A stretch of 64,000 nt of DNA from Prunella strophiata (Eukaryota > Chordata > Aves > Passeriformes > Prunellidae): positions 72,776,330 to 72,840,329 of the forward strand of contig JAZBQD010000015.1 of assembly GCA_036583965.1 (NCBI GenBank), read 5' to 3'. Made by a program: the position numbers and the translations under genes. Below the pieces are notes generated by a model, which was not told where the DNA came from, did not search any database, and saw only the letters and a list, made by a program, of their open reading frames with translations. Position 1 is the first letter of the stretch, and each line of letters opens with the position of its first letter. Of this stretch, positions 12,166 to 25,862 are shown one piece after another.

Positions 12166-13949
12166 CCCCTGTAACAGGAAGGCTGAGCAGTTTAACCTTG
12201 GAGGAATGGGCTCATTTGAGTTGTCTGAAGTACTGTCAGTTGTGCTCTTAACACAACACAACACAAGCAGCTTTGATAAAAGTAATGGACTTTTAGTATT
12301 AAATGTGTTTTTTTTAAAACATCACATTGTACTTGACAACAGAAGAGCGTGGAAAGATGTCAAACTGCATGTCTCATTCTGCTTAGTATACATATGTGTT
12401 TTTGAAAATCTTGTTTGTTAAATATAGCTTTTTTATTCCTTGAAAAGTATTGTAAAATTATTTACAATTAAAATACCTTTAAATGTTACTTCAACAAGGT
12501 TTCCAAAAATCAAATTATTTTGGTAAAGAACTATGATTTTGGGAAAGTGGATTCACAGAAAGGTGTTACAGAGAAATCTTGTATGAATGGCTCCAATAAG
12601 CTTGTTGTTATGAACAGGCACTAAATTAATTTCCTGCATTTGAAAATCCTATTAATAGGGTATTGATTCTATATTTTGCCTTCTAAATTCTGCCCTTCTT
12701 AGATGTAAATAACTTTGTTTTGAATCATGTGTCCAAATGAAGGATGGAGAAAACAAAACAACGTCCAGCAAAACCAAACAAAAATTACATCCAGGCAAGT
12801 GCCTCTGGCTTAGGTGACAAAATAAGAAATCAATTGGCTGAAATACTCAATCTTGTGTGTTTGCTCTTTCAATTAATTGCATTACAAGGGAAAAACCTGT
12901 CTCAATCTTTCCTTCATTTCCCAGATATCATTACAAGTCACTTACTGCAGTGACAGCTACATAAAGAATATATTAGAATATCATACATTTATCTTTGGTT
13001 CTGTGGCTTTATATTTAATTTAAGTAATACTGGAACAAGTGTGCTAGGCCCTGCTAATCATACACTGATGAAAGTGAGAATTTGGATATTCCATCCTATA
13101 ATTAGATACAGAAGGGAATGCTCTGTTGGCCACAAATTGCAAACCTGTGTGTCTGCCAAACACTCATTTGTTTGCCATCATTTTTGAGCCTTCAAGAGAG
13201 AGTACATGGTGCTAACTGCAGTTTGTTAGCAGCTGGTTCACAAGGAATACAGTGTGAACAGACTTGGCAAAGCTGTGTTTTCCAGTAACAATGGGCTGCA
13301 CACTCAGTTTTTTTGAGTTAAAGGTTCAAACCTGTAACTCTAGAGAAGCAAAGTTACCTCTGCTACCATCAGCTTCCAAAGAGAAGCTTCATTAATATGT
13401 TTGTGAGGAAAATGCATAATTTTCAGTAAACAACAAAGGTATTTAACTTGTTCTTTTGCATATGTACAAGAGAGACTGACATGAGAAGCCCCAGTATGTG
13501 CAGAGTTTCTTAGATATATACTCATTTGAAGAAATTAATGTTAAACTTCATTTGCAGAGTGGTGGTTGATTCCAGCACTTTTCCCAAAATGCTGATGTAT
13601 TGATACCAGGTGTTTAATTAATCTTTCTATAATACATTTCTAACTCTATATAATTGCAAACAGTTGCAGTGACTGATCAGGGCCACCTATTTAATATGGC
13701 AGGATGTAGAAGTGCTTTTTTTCTTTCAGTCAAGAAACATTTAGTGTTCCAGCAAAATTATTCAGAGCAAACCCTGACTTATTGCATGTAAATATTGAGG
13801 TAGTGGGACAAAGGGTCCCACTGTGGGACAAAGAGTCCTGGAAAACAATAATCCTCAATATACATGCAGAGTCATCCCATGACCTGCTCAAATGCAATGG
13901 ACAGTTCTCTCTCTGTGGCTCCTATTTACTGGTCCCAGGGCTGATCGTG
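12166..13949. other. AT-rich non-coding stretch, no gene seen
   Basis: No recognised coding or repeat content was found apart from short T-runs and a small (CACAA)n-like run near 12250. Confidence 0.5.
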
Positions 13950-14280
13950 TCATAGAATCATAGAACCAAAAAATAGTTTGGGTTGGAAGGGACCTTAAAT
14001 ATCATCTAGCTCCAACCCCTCTGCCATGGGCAGAAGCACCTTTTACTAAACCACATTGCTCAGAGCCCCATCCAGCCTGGCCTTAAACAGTCACAGGGAT
14101 AGAGAATCCACAACTTCTGTGGACAAAGTCTTTCAGTACCTCACCACCCTCAGCGTAAAGAATTTCTTCCTGATATCTGTGTCTAAACTTAAGGCCATTC
14201 CCTTCTATCCTATCACTACCTGCCCTTGTGAAATGTCCCTCTCCAGCCCTCTGATCAGCTCTGTGGCCTTCTGACACTTC
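13950..14280 (-). mobile_element. CR1 LINE, 5'-truncated copy
   Basis: The copy starts with the reverse-complemented octamer tail 'tcatagaatcatagaacc'. It continues with 'gtttgggttggaagggacct', 'ctctgccatgggcag', 'catccagcctggcctt', 'gtacctcaccaccct' and 'cctgatatctg' blocks, all in CR1 3' order. It is about 330 bp long, has lost everything upstream, and is non-coding. Confidence 0.9.
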
Positions 14281-15770
14281 GTGTCTAAATGTAAGAATTC
14301 TGAGCTAGATGTTCCTTACAGAACCTCTGCTCCCACTTGATGAGAATCTTTTTCCTTCCTTCAGTCAGGATAACAGTATTCATGGATTTTAACTATAAAT
14401 TTTCACCTGTCAAAATTAGTGATACTATTTCTGTTTGGACATGCATTCTGCTTAGGTCCTTTGGTACTATGCTGGCTAAAATGGAAGTCTGCATGAACTG
14501 GATTCCTGACATATTGAAATACCTTTACAGGCTAACAAGATGTAAACTAACATCTGTTCCTTCCACACTGCTCTTTCCAAGAAAGATCAGAAAAAGCACA
14601 CAGAACTACAGTAGTGTTCCTATCACAGGACTGTAGAGAGAGAAAGATGAGAAAGATGGATGGGGGTTTTTCTACTGTTAGCAGCAATATTGAGAACAGC
14701 TAGAACCCAGCACAGCATCAATGGAGCTCCATGGGTAACTGCTTTGATGAATACAGTAAATTGTGTCCATTTGGTCCTTGCGCAACACCAAGAGAATTTC
14801 AGGGACTAAACTTTACTGCAGAAATCAAAAAGTTCATATGCTGAATGATCAGGCAGCTGCAAACACTAAATTTAGTGTTAAAATTTCTTAATTTCTTAAT
14901 GTAATTTTTCTTAACTTTTGTTCTATTTTTGAAGGTAATTTTTTATCATTTGTTTCCTCTGCAATCTGAAAAAAAAAAAAAAATAAATCCCTTTTAATTA
15001 CTGCTAAAAATTCCCCTTCAGAAAATGACTAGTTGCTGCTGGTAACCCATTAGAGGAAAAAGAAGTTACTGGTACCACATGGTTTTGGTCCAAAGGAAAT
15101 TACAAGCACATGTTACCTCTATGTTTGTTCCTCCTGCAAATGCATCTCCCTCCCTATCCAAAAAGTATAAATATTTACTTATTGAAGTGAAAAGTACTTA
15201 TTTAAGTGAAAGATAGATTTATGGAATGTAATGCTGGTTTCAATGTCTTGCTGCATTGAGAGAAACTGAGAAGAAATAAAAACCATAAATCTACCATGTC
15301 AGAGAGAAATTCAATTTTTTGCAACAAAACTGTTTCTTCCCTTCATTTCCTTTTTTCCCCCTTCCTCCTTTACTAGTAAAGTTACTAAATAATAAACATT
15401 GAAATTGCTTTTCCCAAAAAAGGCTCAGTCCTCAATTTTCCTTTTACTTTATGAAAAATCTGAAAGCATGTTGAGGACTCATGCTCCTTCTTGCTCCTTA
15501 TCTATTCCACAGTCTTTTTTCTTGCAAACCTAATGACCAGAAGTGGATGGATGAAGACGGGTGGGTCCCAGGAATGGAAGGGAATTTTTCAAGAGGGAGG
15601 ATTTTTTTTACAGAAAGGAAGCAATTCGTCAGTCTTATAACAAAACTCTTCCAGGATGGCCCAAACTTTCAGCTCAGTCTGCCAAGGTAGCTTTGTAAAG
15701 CTAGTACCCTCAAAAGACTGCAAAAAATTTAAAGTAAAAAGCCAGGTTTCTTTTTATGCTTGCATTTGGA

Positions 15771-15824
15771 TTTTGGGGGTTTTTTTGTGGGTTTTTGTGG
15801 TTGGTTGGGGTTTTTTTTTGTTTT
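15771..15824 (+). repeat. 54-nt tract of only G and T
   Basis: Every base is G or T, with G-runs of five, three, two, two, two and four separated by T-runs. It is a low-complexity keto-rich tract with some potential for G-rich secondary structure on the plus strand. Confidence 0.8.
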
Positions 15825-17857
15825 CAAACATAGGCAACTTTTTAGAAACTGCAGTCAAAATGAATGACTACAAGTATCTACGAAATGAATTATTTATACA
15901 TAAATTTTCCTTACCGCTGTTCCTGTAGGATACATCTTTTATTTCAAGTTTACACCTAGCTGCCAAGACTTTCCAGCTTCTGCAAACTCTGCAGTCTCCT
16001 CTGTATCTCCAAGCAAAGTCTCTTCCCACTCTAACCTGTAAGGCTCTGACTGTGCTTACCTTGCACTTCATTTCCAGGGTTTCACCTGTGCTGTAAGCTC
16101 ACTGCTTGCTGGCCACTCACTCCTGCTCTGCCTTTGTACTTCTGAAATGTCTCTCCCTTGTCCATGTTCAATGTATTACAGTGTGCAATGCACTCTCCAG
16201 ACCCCAGCTCTGGGTAGGGAAGGAAGCATGTCTTAGGACCATCTTAGACACCTCTTCTTGAGGCTGTAACTCTTTTGTGGAAGGGGAAAATATTTAAAGA
16301 GATAAGGGCCACAATTATATCCCACTTTAGGATGCTATGTTTCCCAAGAGGTGCACCAGAGGTAGCACAAGGTCTGAATATATTTTTTGCATATCATTTT
16401 TGTTTTAACTCTTTGAGATATTCACATGTATATGTTTGTAATTACTGTAGACTGCTAAAATTCATTCAATGCTTGATTATTTTGACACATTGATAGACAT
16501 GATAAAATGTTCCTTCTTGCCTCAAGCACATTAATGACAGAAAATATTAGAGAGACTTGACTGTGCTCTTCACAATGAGGGATTACATTTATGTCTGTAC
16601 AAAATTTTTTGGGCCTGACTGAAGTGAATGAAGATTGGATGTTCAAAATCTCAGTAAATGTAACTAGTAACATACAATGTAAGAAAGAGCTAGGTGTGTT
16701 TAGCTGAGGATTTGTGGAAATTGCCTTTAGAAGACATAGGTTTTATTATTTGTAATTGTTTCCCAAAATTCTTGAACTAAAACGCATTTACCTATGTCTA
16801 CCATAAATTTTGTTCCTGAGAGCTAAATATACATGTAGAAGAAAGTCAGCTAAAATCCACACTCTGAAATTATTTTAATTTTCAGAATTTTTTTCAAGGG
16901 CTTTCACATTCAGAAAGAATTAATTGTCTTCAAATTTAAAGAAATAGGCAGAAATTTATGAGAACTCATCTTCTTGGTAATGTTTCTGGTTTGGTATTTG
17001 ATGGTAGAAAATTATTCTCATTGGCGTTTGGTGCATTTTTTATTCACCCTTCTTCTACTTTTCATGTCCTAACTCATCAAATGCAGGATGAGCTGGTTTT
17101 ATCCTGAGATTAGTCCTTTCAGCAGAGCTGTTTGTGCTGCTGATAATTCTTTGTAAAAATCTGAAAGCAGACTGGAGGACTAAAAGTGGCTGTAGGCAAA
17201 ATGTTGTGAAGAACTTGTGGTTCAAGTAAAGAAAGGATTACAAAATGAATGTTGCAGAAATGCTGTCCCAATAAACTTTATTCTGGTCACTTCTTTAATA
17301 TTTGAGAATTTGGAATCTACATTATAAAGATGAATGCTTTTTTTTTTCTTTTATTCTTAATGAGCAATTCTGATATGATGATAAAAAATTTCATATCTGT
17401 TTGGATTTTTAAAAATGTATTTGTAACTTTTAAAAGGTGTATATTATAAAATCTGTGTATATATGTTTAAGCTTACAAATGAGTAAATTTAACCTGAATA
17501 ATAATTGATCATTCAGTGGCCTTGATTATTATAATATAGTTTTGCTCTAAAGTGATTGTTGCAGTTGCATTTCTCCAAGGGACTGAAAAGGAATTTAAAA
17601 AAAAAAAAAAACACAACAAGCAAAGCTCTTGTTTTATGTTTTAAAACACTGATGGATCAGATTTCACTCTAGAATATTTTCATCACCCTTATCAAAAACC
17701 AGAACTTCTTTCTGCATCTTCACTTTTCACTTATGCAAAAGATATTCTCAAGAAAGAAACATATATGAATTTCAGAGTAGCAGTTTTGACAAATAGTTTA
17801 AATGAAGTTAAACTATTCCTTTAAAGAAAAGGAATTATGTTTGTCACAACAATTTGT

Positions 17858-17877
17858 AAATAAATAAATAAATAAAA
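17858..17877 (+). repeat. (AAAT)n microsatellite
   Basis: About five near-perfect AAAT units. It is too short to be remarkable. Confidence 0.8.
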
Positions 17878-20472
17878 ATTAAAGACTGAGTAGATTTTAC
17901 TGTACCATTTCAGTCCTTTTTATTGTTGAAGAATGTTTAAAATGGAAAAAGACTTAGGGTAGGACATTAAAAGTTACCCAGCTTAATTTTCATGCATAGA
18001 CTTCTGCAGTAACGTTTCTCTGACTTTTCACTGATGCTGACAATTCAAATGCTCCTTCATGACAAGCAGTATTTACAGCTGTTTTTATAAATAAATGTAC
18101 AGTGTTAAGTAATAGAAACAGTTTATTTCATAGCAAAAGGATTCTTGTGGATATTTGGAACATAGATGCCAACTTCAGCCAAACTATTATTGATACTGAA
18201 AAGAAATGGGAGGCTGTGAGGCCAGTATGGCTAAGGGTTATTTTTTAGTATTGCTGTTAAAAAGTTCAGATTTCTCTTAACTGCTGTCTTCTGTAGTCTG
18301 ATTTTAGAATTGGGAACCAAAATTTTCACCTGTGCATCAAACATAGTCCTCTAGAGCCAAGGAAAACCTAGCATTATGAATATTGCAGGAAAATGACACC
18401 TGGTCATACAAGAACTGGCCAATTGCTGCTATTCATCTTGCAAAGGCATTGGGCAATGCCAGGAATTCTGTCTTTTGTGGCAGAAGTTGAATTAGGAGAG
18501 CTGCTTTTAATGAAAGAAAGCACATATCAGTGCCATAAGCAAGGTACTGAAATAAGAAGGCTGTGTGCATGGGTAGTGATTAATTCATGCATGGAAATCA
18601 GGGGTCAGCTTCTTTCATAGGCTGGCTGTTGTGGGCAAACCTATTTACTTTGCTCATCCCTCCTCTAGAACTTCTTCACAGAACAAATTCTAAACAAATC
18701 CCTGTGTGTCCAATAACACTAAACAGTTAAACAATAAAGGTGAAGACAGAATTTGAAGGGAATTACTTTGCATGTAAGTGTAGGCCAGTATCTAATAAAT
18801 AAGAGTGGCTTATTAATTAATTAATTAAATTTTTTGTTTGTTGACCTTGGTGTTTCTGAAGTGTCTGCATTTTGCTTCATCACAGGGACTGTCATGTCTC
18901 TTAAAACTGAGACTGCCTGACAGAAGAATTATATATCTTAGAACACTGGTAGTGAAACAACTGCAAATTTACAATTTAAACACTGCCAGCAAGTCCTTAC
19001 TATAGGTAAATGTTCATCTCCTTCTTAAAATTAGCTAGTCCTGAATTAGAAGTCATTCTATGAACACTAAAAATGTGGAATATGGTGCACCATCTTGTTG
19101 AGGGAATTGCCAGCATACATACCCTGTCCTCATGAGGGACAAGACTTTGTTCTCTGAGACGGTCTTCTTACTCACGAGAATTATTGTTACATTTTTTAAA
19201 AGTTTTCCTTAAAAAAGAAATCATTCACATAGATGTGGCATATCATTGCAGTATAACATTCGATCTGGCACAGAAGATTACTGAGTGATTCAGATGGGAT
19301 GGAATTTGGCAAGAAACTTCTTTTTTAAATAGTTCATAGGTGTGAAATAGGAATAATAATGCTCATTTTCCCTTATAAGCCATTTTGAAATCTTGTGTAA
19401 GATCAGTGTATAAAGGTATAAGGTAGAAAATCCTTCTTCTTTGTGAAATCCTTTTCCCTTTCTGAAAAAAATCTTTGCATTAATCAACACACTAATGCTC
19501 TGGTAATATGTGCAAGAATAAAATTCCATTCTTTGTTGTACTGCATAAATCTAAGATGATGATTTAAGGCAGCTCAGAGGCATTTTCACTTTTCATTCTT
19601 CATATTCCCTTAATGCAGGTTCTTCCTGAGTAATTTCCATACTGTGTGGACTGTTAAACATACTAAAATTTTGCTTGCAGTTGCCTAATTTCCATTAGAA
19701 AGTCTTGCCAATGATACTTGCCATGATATAGAAAACTACATCAAAGGGTAAAAATAATTATATAAATTAAAATTTCTTCATAGATCATCCTCTGATTAAA
19801 TGTGATCCCACGATTTTCTTGTGGAAAAAGAAACAAAAGTGAGGCCAATTCTCATTAAAACATTGTAGTTACTTAGCCTTTGAGTAAATAACCTTAATAT
19901 TTCTTATCTTCATTATTCAGTGGATCAGATAAATTTTACAGTATCATGTAATGGTATTTCTTCATAAAACTCAGTTCATATAAATATACGACATTGACAT
20001 GAATATTTCAAGTCAATCATTCTGATAAACAGAGAATTCAGCAATTTAGTAATGCTAGAGTCAGGTTCCCTTCAGAATATTTCAAGTTTAGCCCACCATC
20101 CCACTCAGAATGTGTGAAGTTTATTCTTTGGGGTACTGTGTGATTGCTTGTGCATTCTTTGCCTTTAGAAACATAAGGACGAATGGTCTTGCTAAATTAA
20201 ATCTTTTTCTTGAAATACAGGGTAAATTGGAGTTTAAAGGGAAGCAAGGTATATGTTATTGTTCTGAACTTCAGGGCAAGTTAGCTCTTCTGATAATATT
20301 TGATAAAAGAAAGCTACTTTTACAAAATTTCATTTAATTACCTTATTCTGTATTAATATTGATTGTAGACAATTTCTAGAATCATAAATCAGTTCTGTAA
20401 ATAAGATTCAGACAGAAGTTAAAAATGTAAATACTGCTGCCATCTTTTTTTCAGAAATTGCTGGGAGAGGTA

Positions 20473-20476
<4 letters not shown>

Positions 20477-20503
<27 letters not shown>
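20477..20503 (+). repeat. T27 homopolymer
   Basis: Twenty-seven consecutive T. No retrocopy body or target-site duplication is recognised beside it. Confidence 0.85.
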
Positions 20504-21191
20504 GAAATTTCAACACTGCTAGAAGGTAGTTTATAGCTGTTCAGTATACATATATGCATATTCAAATATGTGACTGACAGACTGCTATGTAAAGTGCATG
20601 TGACTTCAAAATATGATGTTTCTCTTTACTCTTTTTTTTTTTAATTACCAGATAAAATCTGGCATTCTATTATTTATAAAGGCCAATGTTGCTGCATAAA
20701 AGAAAAAAAGACTGTAAATATCCATGACCCTTCTCTAAAACAAGCAATGGAAGAAGCGTTTGCCATACTATCTCCAGGGTTTCCCTAGAATGATTATGGA
20801 AAATATGCCCTCACAGCAGCTATCATGTTGTTGCAATTTTTGCCCTTACCTGAGGTTAAATGGCTGAGGGTAAAAGGCTGAAGGAATACTTTTACATAGT
20901 ACTAGAAGAGAAGTCCCAATTTATTTTTTTTTCTAATATTTGTTTTGTGCTGACTGCAGCCTAAAATATCCCAGAAATGAGTTGGGCCTGAGTTCCTTCT
21001 ATTTCTTTTAATGATTTTTCTCTACTGCCAGCTGGAGCTTGTTTTCTAATTTTCAGTTTGAATATCTCCACGGCTGTATTGATTATATTGGTCTGGTTGC
21101 AGTGTATTTCAGTTCAACTATCCATTTTCTTTCATTTGGTTTTAAACATGCTAGTTAGACAAGAGAAAATCTTTTGATCTGCTGTGGGCAG

Positions 21192-21230
21192 ATTTAGTTG
21201 CCTAATTTAGTTGTCTAATTTAGTTGCCTT
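21192..21230 (+). repeat. 13-bp tandem repeat, three copies
   Basis: The unit ATTTAGTTGCCTA is repeated three times. The middle copy has T for C and the last ends in T. Confidence 0.85.
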
Positions 21231-21237
21231 TCTGTGT

Positions 21238-21271
21238 ACTTGTGTGTATTTTTTTACTTGTGTGTATTTTT
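21238..21271 (+). repeat. 18-bp tandem duplication
   Basis: The unit ACTTGTGTGTATTTTTTT occurs twice in tandem, the second copy slightly shorter in its T-run. It lies eight bases after the 13-bp tandem repeat. Confidence 0.8.
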
Positions 21272-24200
21272 AAAAATCTTTAAAAACATTTAATTTCATC
21301 TTTCTCCTTCTATGTGTAATCTGGATTACACATTCCTGGTAAAACAGGGGTTTATACTTTTGATTTTTATGATGATATTACCTTATCATGCAGATTCTGT
21401 GTGATGAAAACATGGACTCATTAGTCCCTTTCCTTTTACTTCCCACATCACACTCCAATTACTTAATATCAGAAGCATGAGTGTGTCCAATTTCAGTTCC
21501 TGTTTTCTAGTTATCTAGTTGTTCCTGCATGATAATCCACTGCCTGTCACAGTGATGATGCCTCCTAGCATTTTTATCAGATGTAATCAGCAAGCTTCTA
21601 CTTTTATGACAAAATAGTTAATGAAAGCATTAATTACAACAAAGCAAAGAGATGAAAAATAACTTTTCACTCACCACATAGGTTCTGCATAAACTGTTAA
21701 CTGGTTATTCCTTCATAAATACTTTGGCAAATATTTATAGGGTGCCTTTTCAAGTGCTTTAATGCAGTGCACTGATCTCTTCTCTGTCCCTTCACCTGAC
21801 AGAGAATGAATTTCTATATTTTTATCAATGAAGAATGTTACTGTGAAAAGATGATTTCTGATGTCTACTTTTATCTTTTACATTGCCCTTAGATGTGCTC
21901 CTTGAATGGTCTTTCTTGTTTAATTGCCATTATCTCTCTGTGGCTGTCACACTTCTCGAAGACAAACAATATGTTCTATCCAGTTAGAATTTTTTAATGC
22001 AATTCAAAGTGTCATCTTCTGCCAGACTTGAAAAATCTTTAGTGAACTGAAATTTCATTTTCAAAAAAATCCTATTTGTTTTGCCAGGTTCTTAAAAATT
22101 ATTTTAATCTCTTAATCTTGCTAAACTCCTTCCTATTAATCTGGATAAATGAGCAAGTTTATATTACTGCAGTAATGGATAGTTTTTCTTTGAGACACTA
22201 AGCAGACACTTGGCAATGTTCCTACCCACTTGAAAATTTTTAGAAGGGTGCTTTGTATTTTATTTTTTAACTGCAATATTGAAAAACTTCCACTAAAGTA
22301 AATATAGACACTGAAAAGTAACTGTCATATATTCAACCAGTAACACACTGCACACAAATGAAACAGAAATTCAATTTCTATGTGGACTATATGCTAAATT
22401 CAATAGCACACTTTTCTGGTAAAAAAAATGTAACAGCTGTCACAAATACCCTTGGAGAGAGATACCCTAGGGACAAAAGGGTACTTTTAAGTGAAAATCT
22501 TGGCCAAGTAACTAACCAGAATTTATACAGGATAAATCTACTGGATACTTTGAAAATATCAATATATTGGCAGTAATGTACTTTTCAGGTCTTTTAAAGA
22601 GTGAGCACTGCATCTGTGCATCCTGTGTACCTGAAAGTTTTCTGCTTCTCTTGGGTTTTGCTGTTGTGTGCAAGCTGGTTAATGGTACTTCAGCAAAACA
22701 TGATTATCACTTCTCCAGACAAGACCAAGAAGTCTCTTCACTGTGAAATCACTACAAAAGATTTATGTCCCAATATAAGAAATCACTTATTTTTTTTCTG
22801 TTATTTGTTTCTTGACTTATTGCAAGTTGCCAAGAATGGGATGCTCACAGATATTTTAGAGTAATAGCTGCTCATTTCTTAGGGGGAATATGGCAGTCAA
22901 AGGCTCCTGAGGAATGGGCTAGTGTATGTCACCTCCCAATCAGGTTTAAGAATCACTAAGGTTTTACTTTGGATCTAGGTCAGCTGTTTGTCTGCATCAC
23001 AGTGCTAGGCCAGCACTAGAGGTAATCTGGTACAGAGATATACCAAGGTTATGACTAAAGATATTGAAATTTGCTTAAAATTGCAGATGTTTAATCCACT
23101 GTCCAATATCAACTCTCTAGAAGAGAGGTGAGTACCTGTAAAAAACTTGTGATCTTTTTTTTAATTGCACATGAGAATACTTGCTTACTTCTGGGGAAAT
23201 TAAATGATGATATAAACCAGGATTCTATACAGATTAGGTTTGGATTTAATATTTAGCTACAATAATTTGGTACAGTTACAAAAATGTTACTTATTCACTC
23301 AGCTCAGTTCTTTCATGCTTTCTTTCCTAGTGCCTGAATTATAAGTTCTTGTCTTAACTGTTGTGACGTCATATTTTGCAATAGAGTTTCTCTCCTCTGT
23401 CTAGTAAAATAAGAATAGCTCAAAAGTTCTCCATTAAACATGAATGTGTTTAATGTGTTATACATAAAAGAAGATTAAGCACAATGAACTTGGAAAAAAA
23501 ATTACAAAGTGAAATTGAGGAAGAGTGCCAGGAGAAAAATCAAAAAAGAAAACTAAGGGGAAAGGAGAAAACCTAGGATACATAGATGAAATCTTGAAGT
23601 CAAGGCATTTTCCATTGTAATAAAGACATTTTTTCTCATTTGCAGCATTCATTCCCCACAGCGGACATAATTTCAAACATTAGTAAATTTTTAGTTGGAG
23701 TAACTCTCTACATTGAGAAGCAGAACCAAATACTGAGCTGACTGAACAAACAACAGACTGACAAACTAGATTCAAAATTTTCTTTGAAAAATTATCTCTA
23801 AAGTTTAATTTGCATTATTTTAAATCTTGAAATTGATTCTTCTCCTTGCAAACAAAACTTATGCAAATCTTTTTGATTCATCATTTTCTAAAATTTAGTG
23901 ATGAAATGAGTAATTGTTCTACTCTTCTCAAAGATTTTAGTCTTCTTGTTATTTTGAAGAATAGAAGAGATTAATAACTTCAATTAGAGTTTTTAAGAAT
24001 ACATTTAAAGCAGTGAGATAAGTAGTAGGTGAAGCTTTAACAAAAGTGTTTTTATAAAAAGAGCTATAACTAATGTTTCCAGAACTGACTGTCATTATGT
24101 ATTGAATTTGCTTAACAGGAAAAGTGTAATAGTTTTTGGTTTTCACTATTTTTATTCCTCTACTCCTGTCTGACAAACAAAATATTCAGTTATGAAAACT

Positions 24201-25559
24201 TACTCTGTTACACTTTGCATATTTAATAACAGAATATTATTTTAGGATTTTACACATTTTATTGGTTATACTACTACCTCTGCTTGATTTCATTAATTTT
24301 ATGGGACATATTAGAGGAATGCAGGGGATAATTTTCAGTCCTCTTTTAGATCTACTCCTGTATTTAGTTATCATTCTTATTCTATCCTGGAGCAACGGAG
24401 CTCAGCACAAAATCGTTTGTTGACTTTAAATAATGTTGAATTGGGTATTATAAATGAAGCAGCCTACCTAGATATTTATTTTATTTTCCAGGACATAAGT
24501 ATTCCTTGCAATCATAGAGGTATATTTTTAAGGATGTAGCAAAGATCATAATTCTTGCTCACCAGATGTTACCATAAGAATTTTTCACTCAAAAGAGATA
24601 AAGGAAACATCATAACACTTTGAAGAAACAAGCAATTGTCTTTCTAAGTTGCACTTAGAGGACAGCTTGGGCAAAATTATGAACATTAACCCACATGGAC
24701 GAGAGTATGCAATGAAAATCTAAAGGCAGAAATTGCTTCTGACCTGGCACTAACTGCAAGGATGAGATCTACAAAGTAACTGAGTAACATCTTTTCATCA
24801 CTTCTGAGTCTTTATGATCTATTCCCTGTGGTTCTCCTTAAAAATATCCTAGCAGTATTTACACATGCAACCAGATAACCTCAGGTGGCCCTGTACCTCT
24901 GAACCTGTAAGACAGCACTGGTGCCCTGTTCCATCTGCTAAATAACATGAGTAGTCACTCCAGGTCATAGAGCTCTGCTGACATTGTTGCCAGATGAAGA
25001 ATTGTTTGTACTGGAGGGTTAATACAATTATCATTTTGCAAAACCATTAGGCTAGAAACACTATTCAAGGAAAGGAATAAGAAACAACTCTTCATTGATC
25101 TAAGGACTCACAAATTAATGTACCAGGCCAATTGCTCCAAATTTTCTCCTCCTTTGGAAAGTAGCACCAGATCCTTGGGGAGTCACTCATGACTGTGGGG
25201 TTGCCAACCACCAGAGACCACCAAAGAGACCCCAGGACAGAAGAACACATGCACCAATGAGAGGGAATATACGTGAAAGACTTGGGGGGGGAAATTATTA
25301 TCATATTCATGCTTCTCCTGAGGAAACCATGAATATGTGTGTAGAATATAGCATGTAAACTTGAGCTTTTTCATGTACTCAACATAATCAATAGGTGAAG
25401 GTATCCCCCATATATCCAATGCCACAATAAGAATGCCCATTCCCTAATACTAAAACTATAGTGTCAGAGTAGCTGGTTTTGGTAACAACATCACTTTATT
25501 AAGCAGTACATCCAATATCAGGAATGGTGTGCCTTTTGGTAGTTTTTGGACAAGTTTAA

Positions 25560-25862
25560 TCACGGAACATAGAAAGGTCTGGGTTGAAAGGGACCTCACA
25601 GATCACCTGGTTCCAGCCCCTCTGCCATGGGCAGGGACACCTTTCACTAGACCAGTTTGTTCCAAGCCCCATCCAGCTTGGCCTTGAACACTTCCAGGGA
25701 GGGGCTATGCACAACTTCTCTGGGCAACCTGTTCCAGTGCCTCACCAGCCTTACAGTATAGAATTTTTTCCTAATATCCAATCCAAATGTATTCTGTTTC
25801 AGTTTAAAGCCATTCCCTTTTGTGCTATCAGTACATGCCCTTATAAAAAGACTCTCTCTCCT
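25560..25862 (-). mobile_element. CR1 LINE, 5'-truncated copy
   Basis: Reverse-complement CR1 3' blocks are clear: 'gggttgaaagggacct', 'ctctgccatgggcaggga', 'agccccatccagcttggcc', 'gcctcaccagcctta' and 'aaagccattcccttt'. It has the same block order as the copy at 13950 but ends at a slightly different 5' point. It is a dead insertion of about 300 bp, and the plus-strand frame across it is antisense to CR1. Confidence 0.9.

Larger units (their letters stand above)
14281..25559. other. long AT-rich non-coding stretch, no gene seen
   Basis: More than 11 kb has no recognisable exon, retroelement or RNA gene. Sub-features are a G/T-only tract (15771-15824), an AAAT run (17858-17877), a T27 tract (20477-20503) and short tandem repeats at 21192-21271. 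Two minus-strand frames at 25092-25440 are discussed as a weak finding. Confidence 0.5.
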
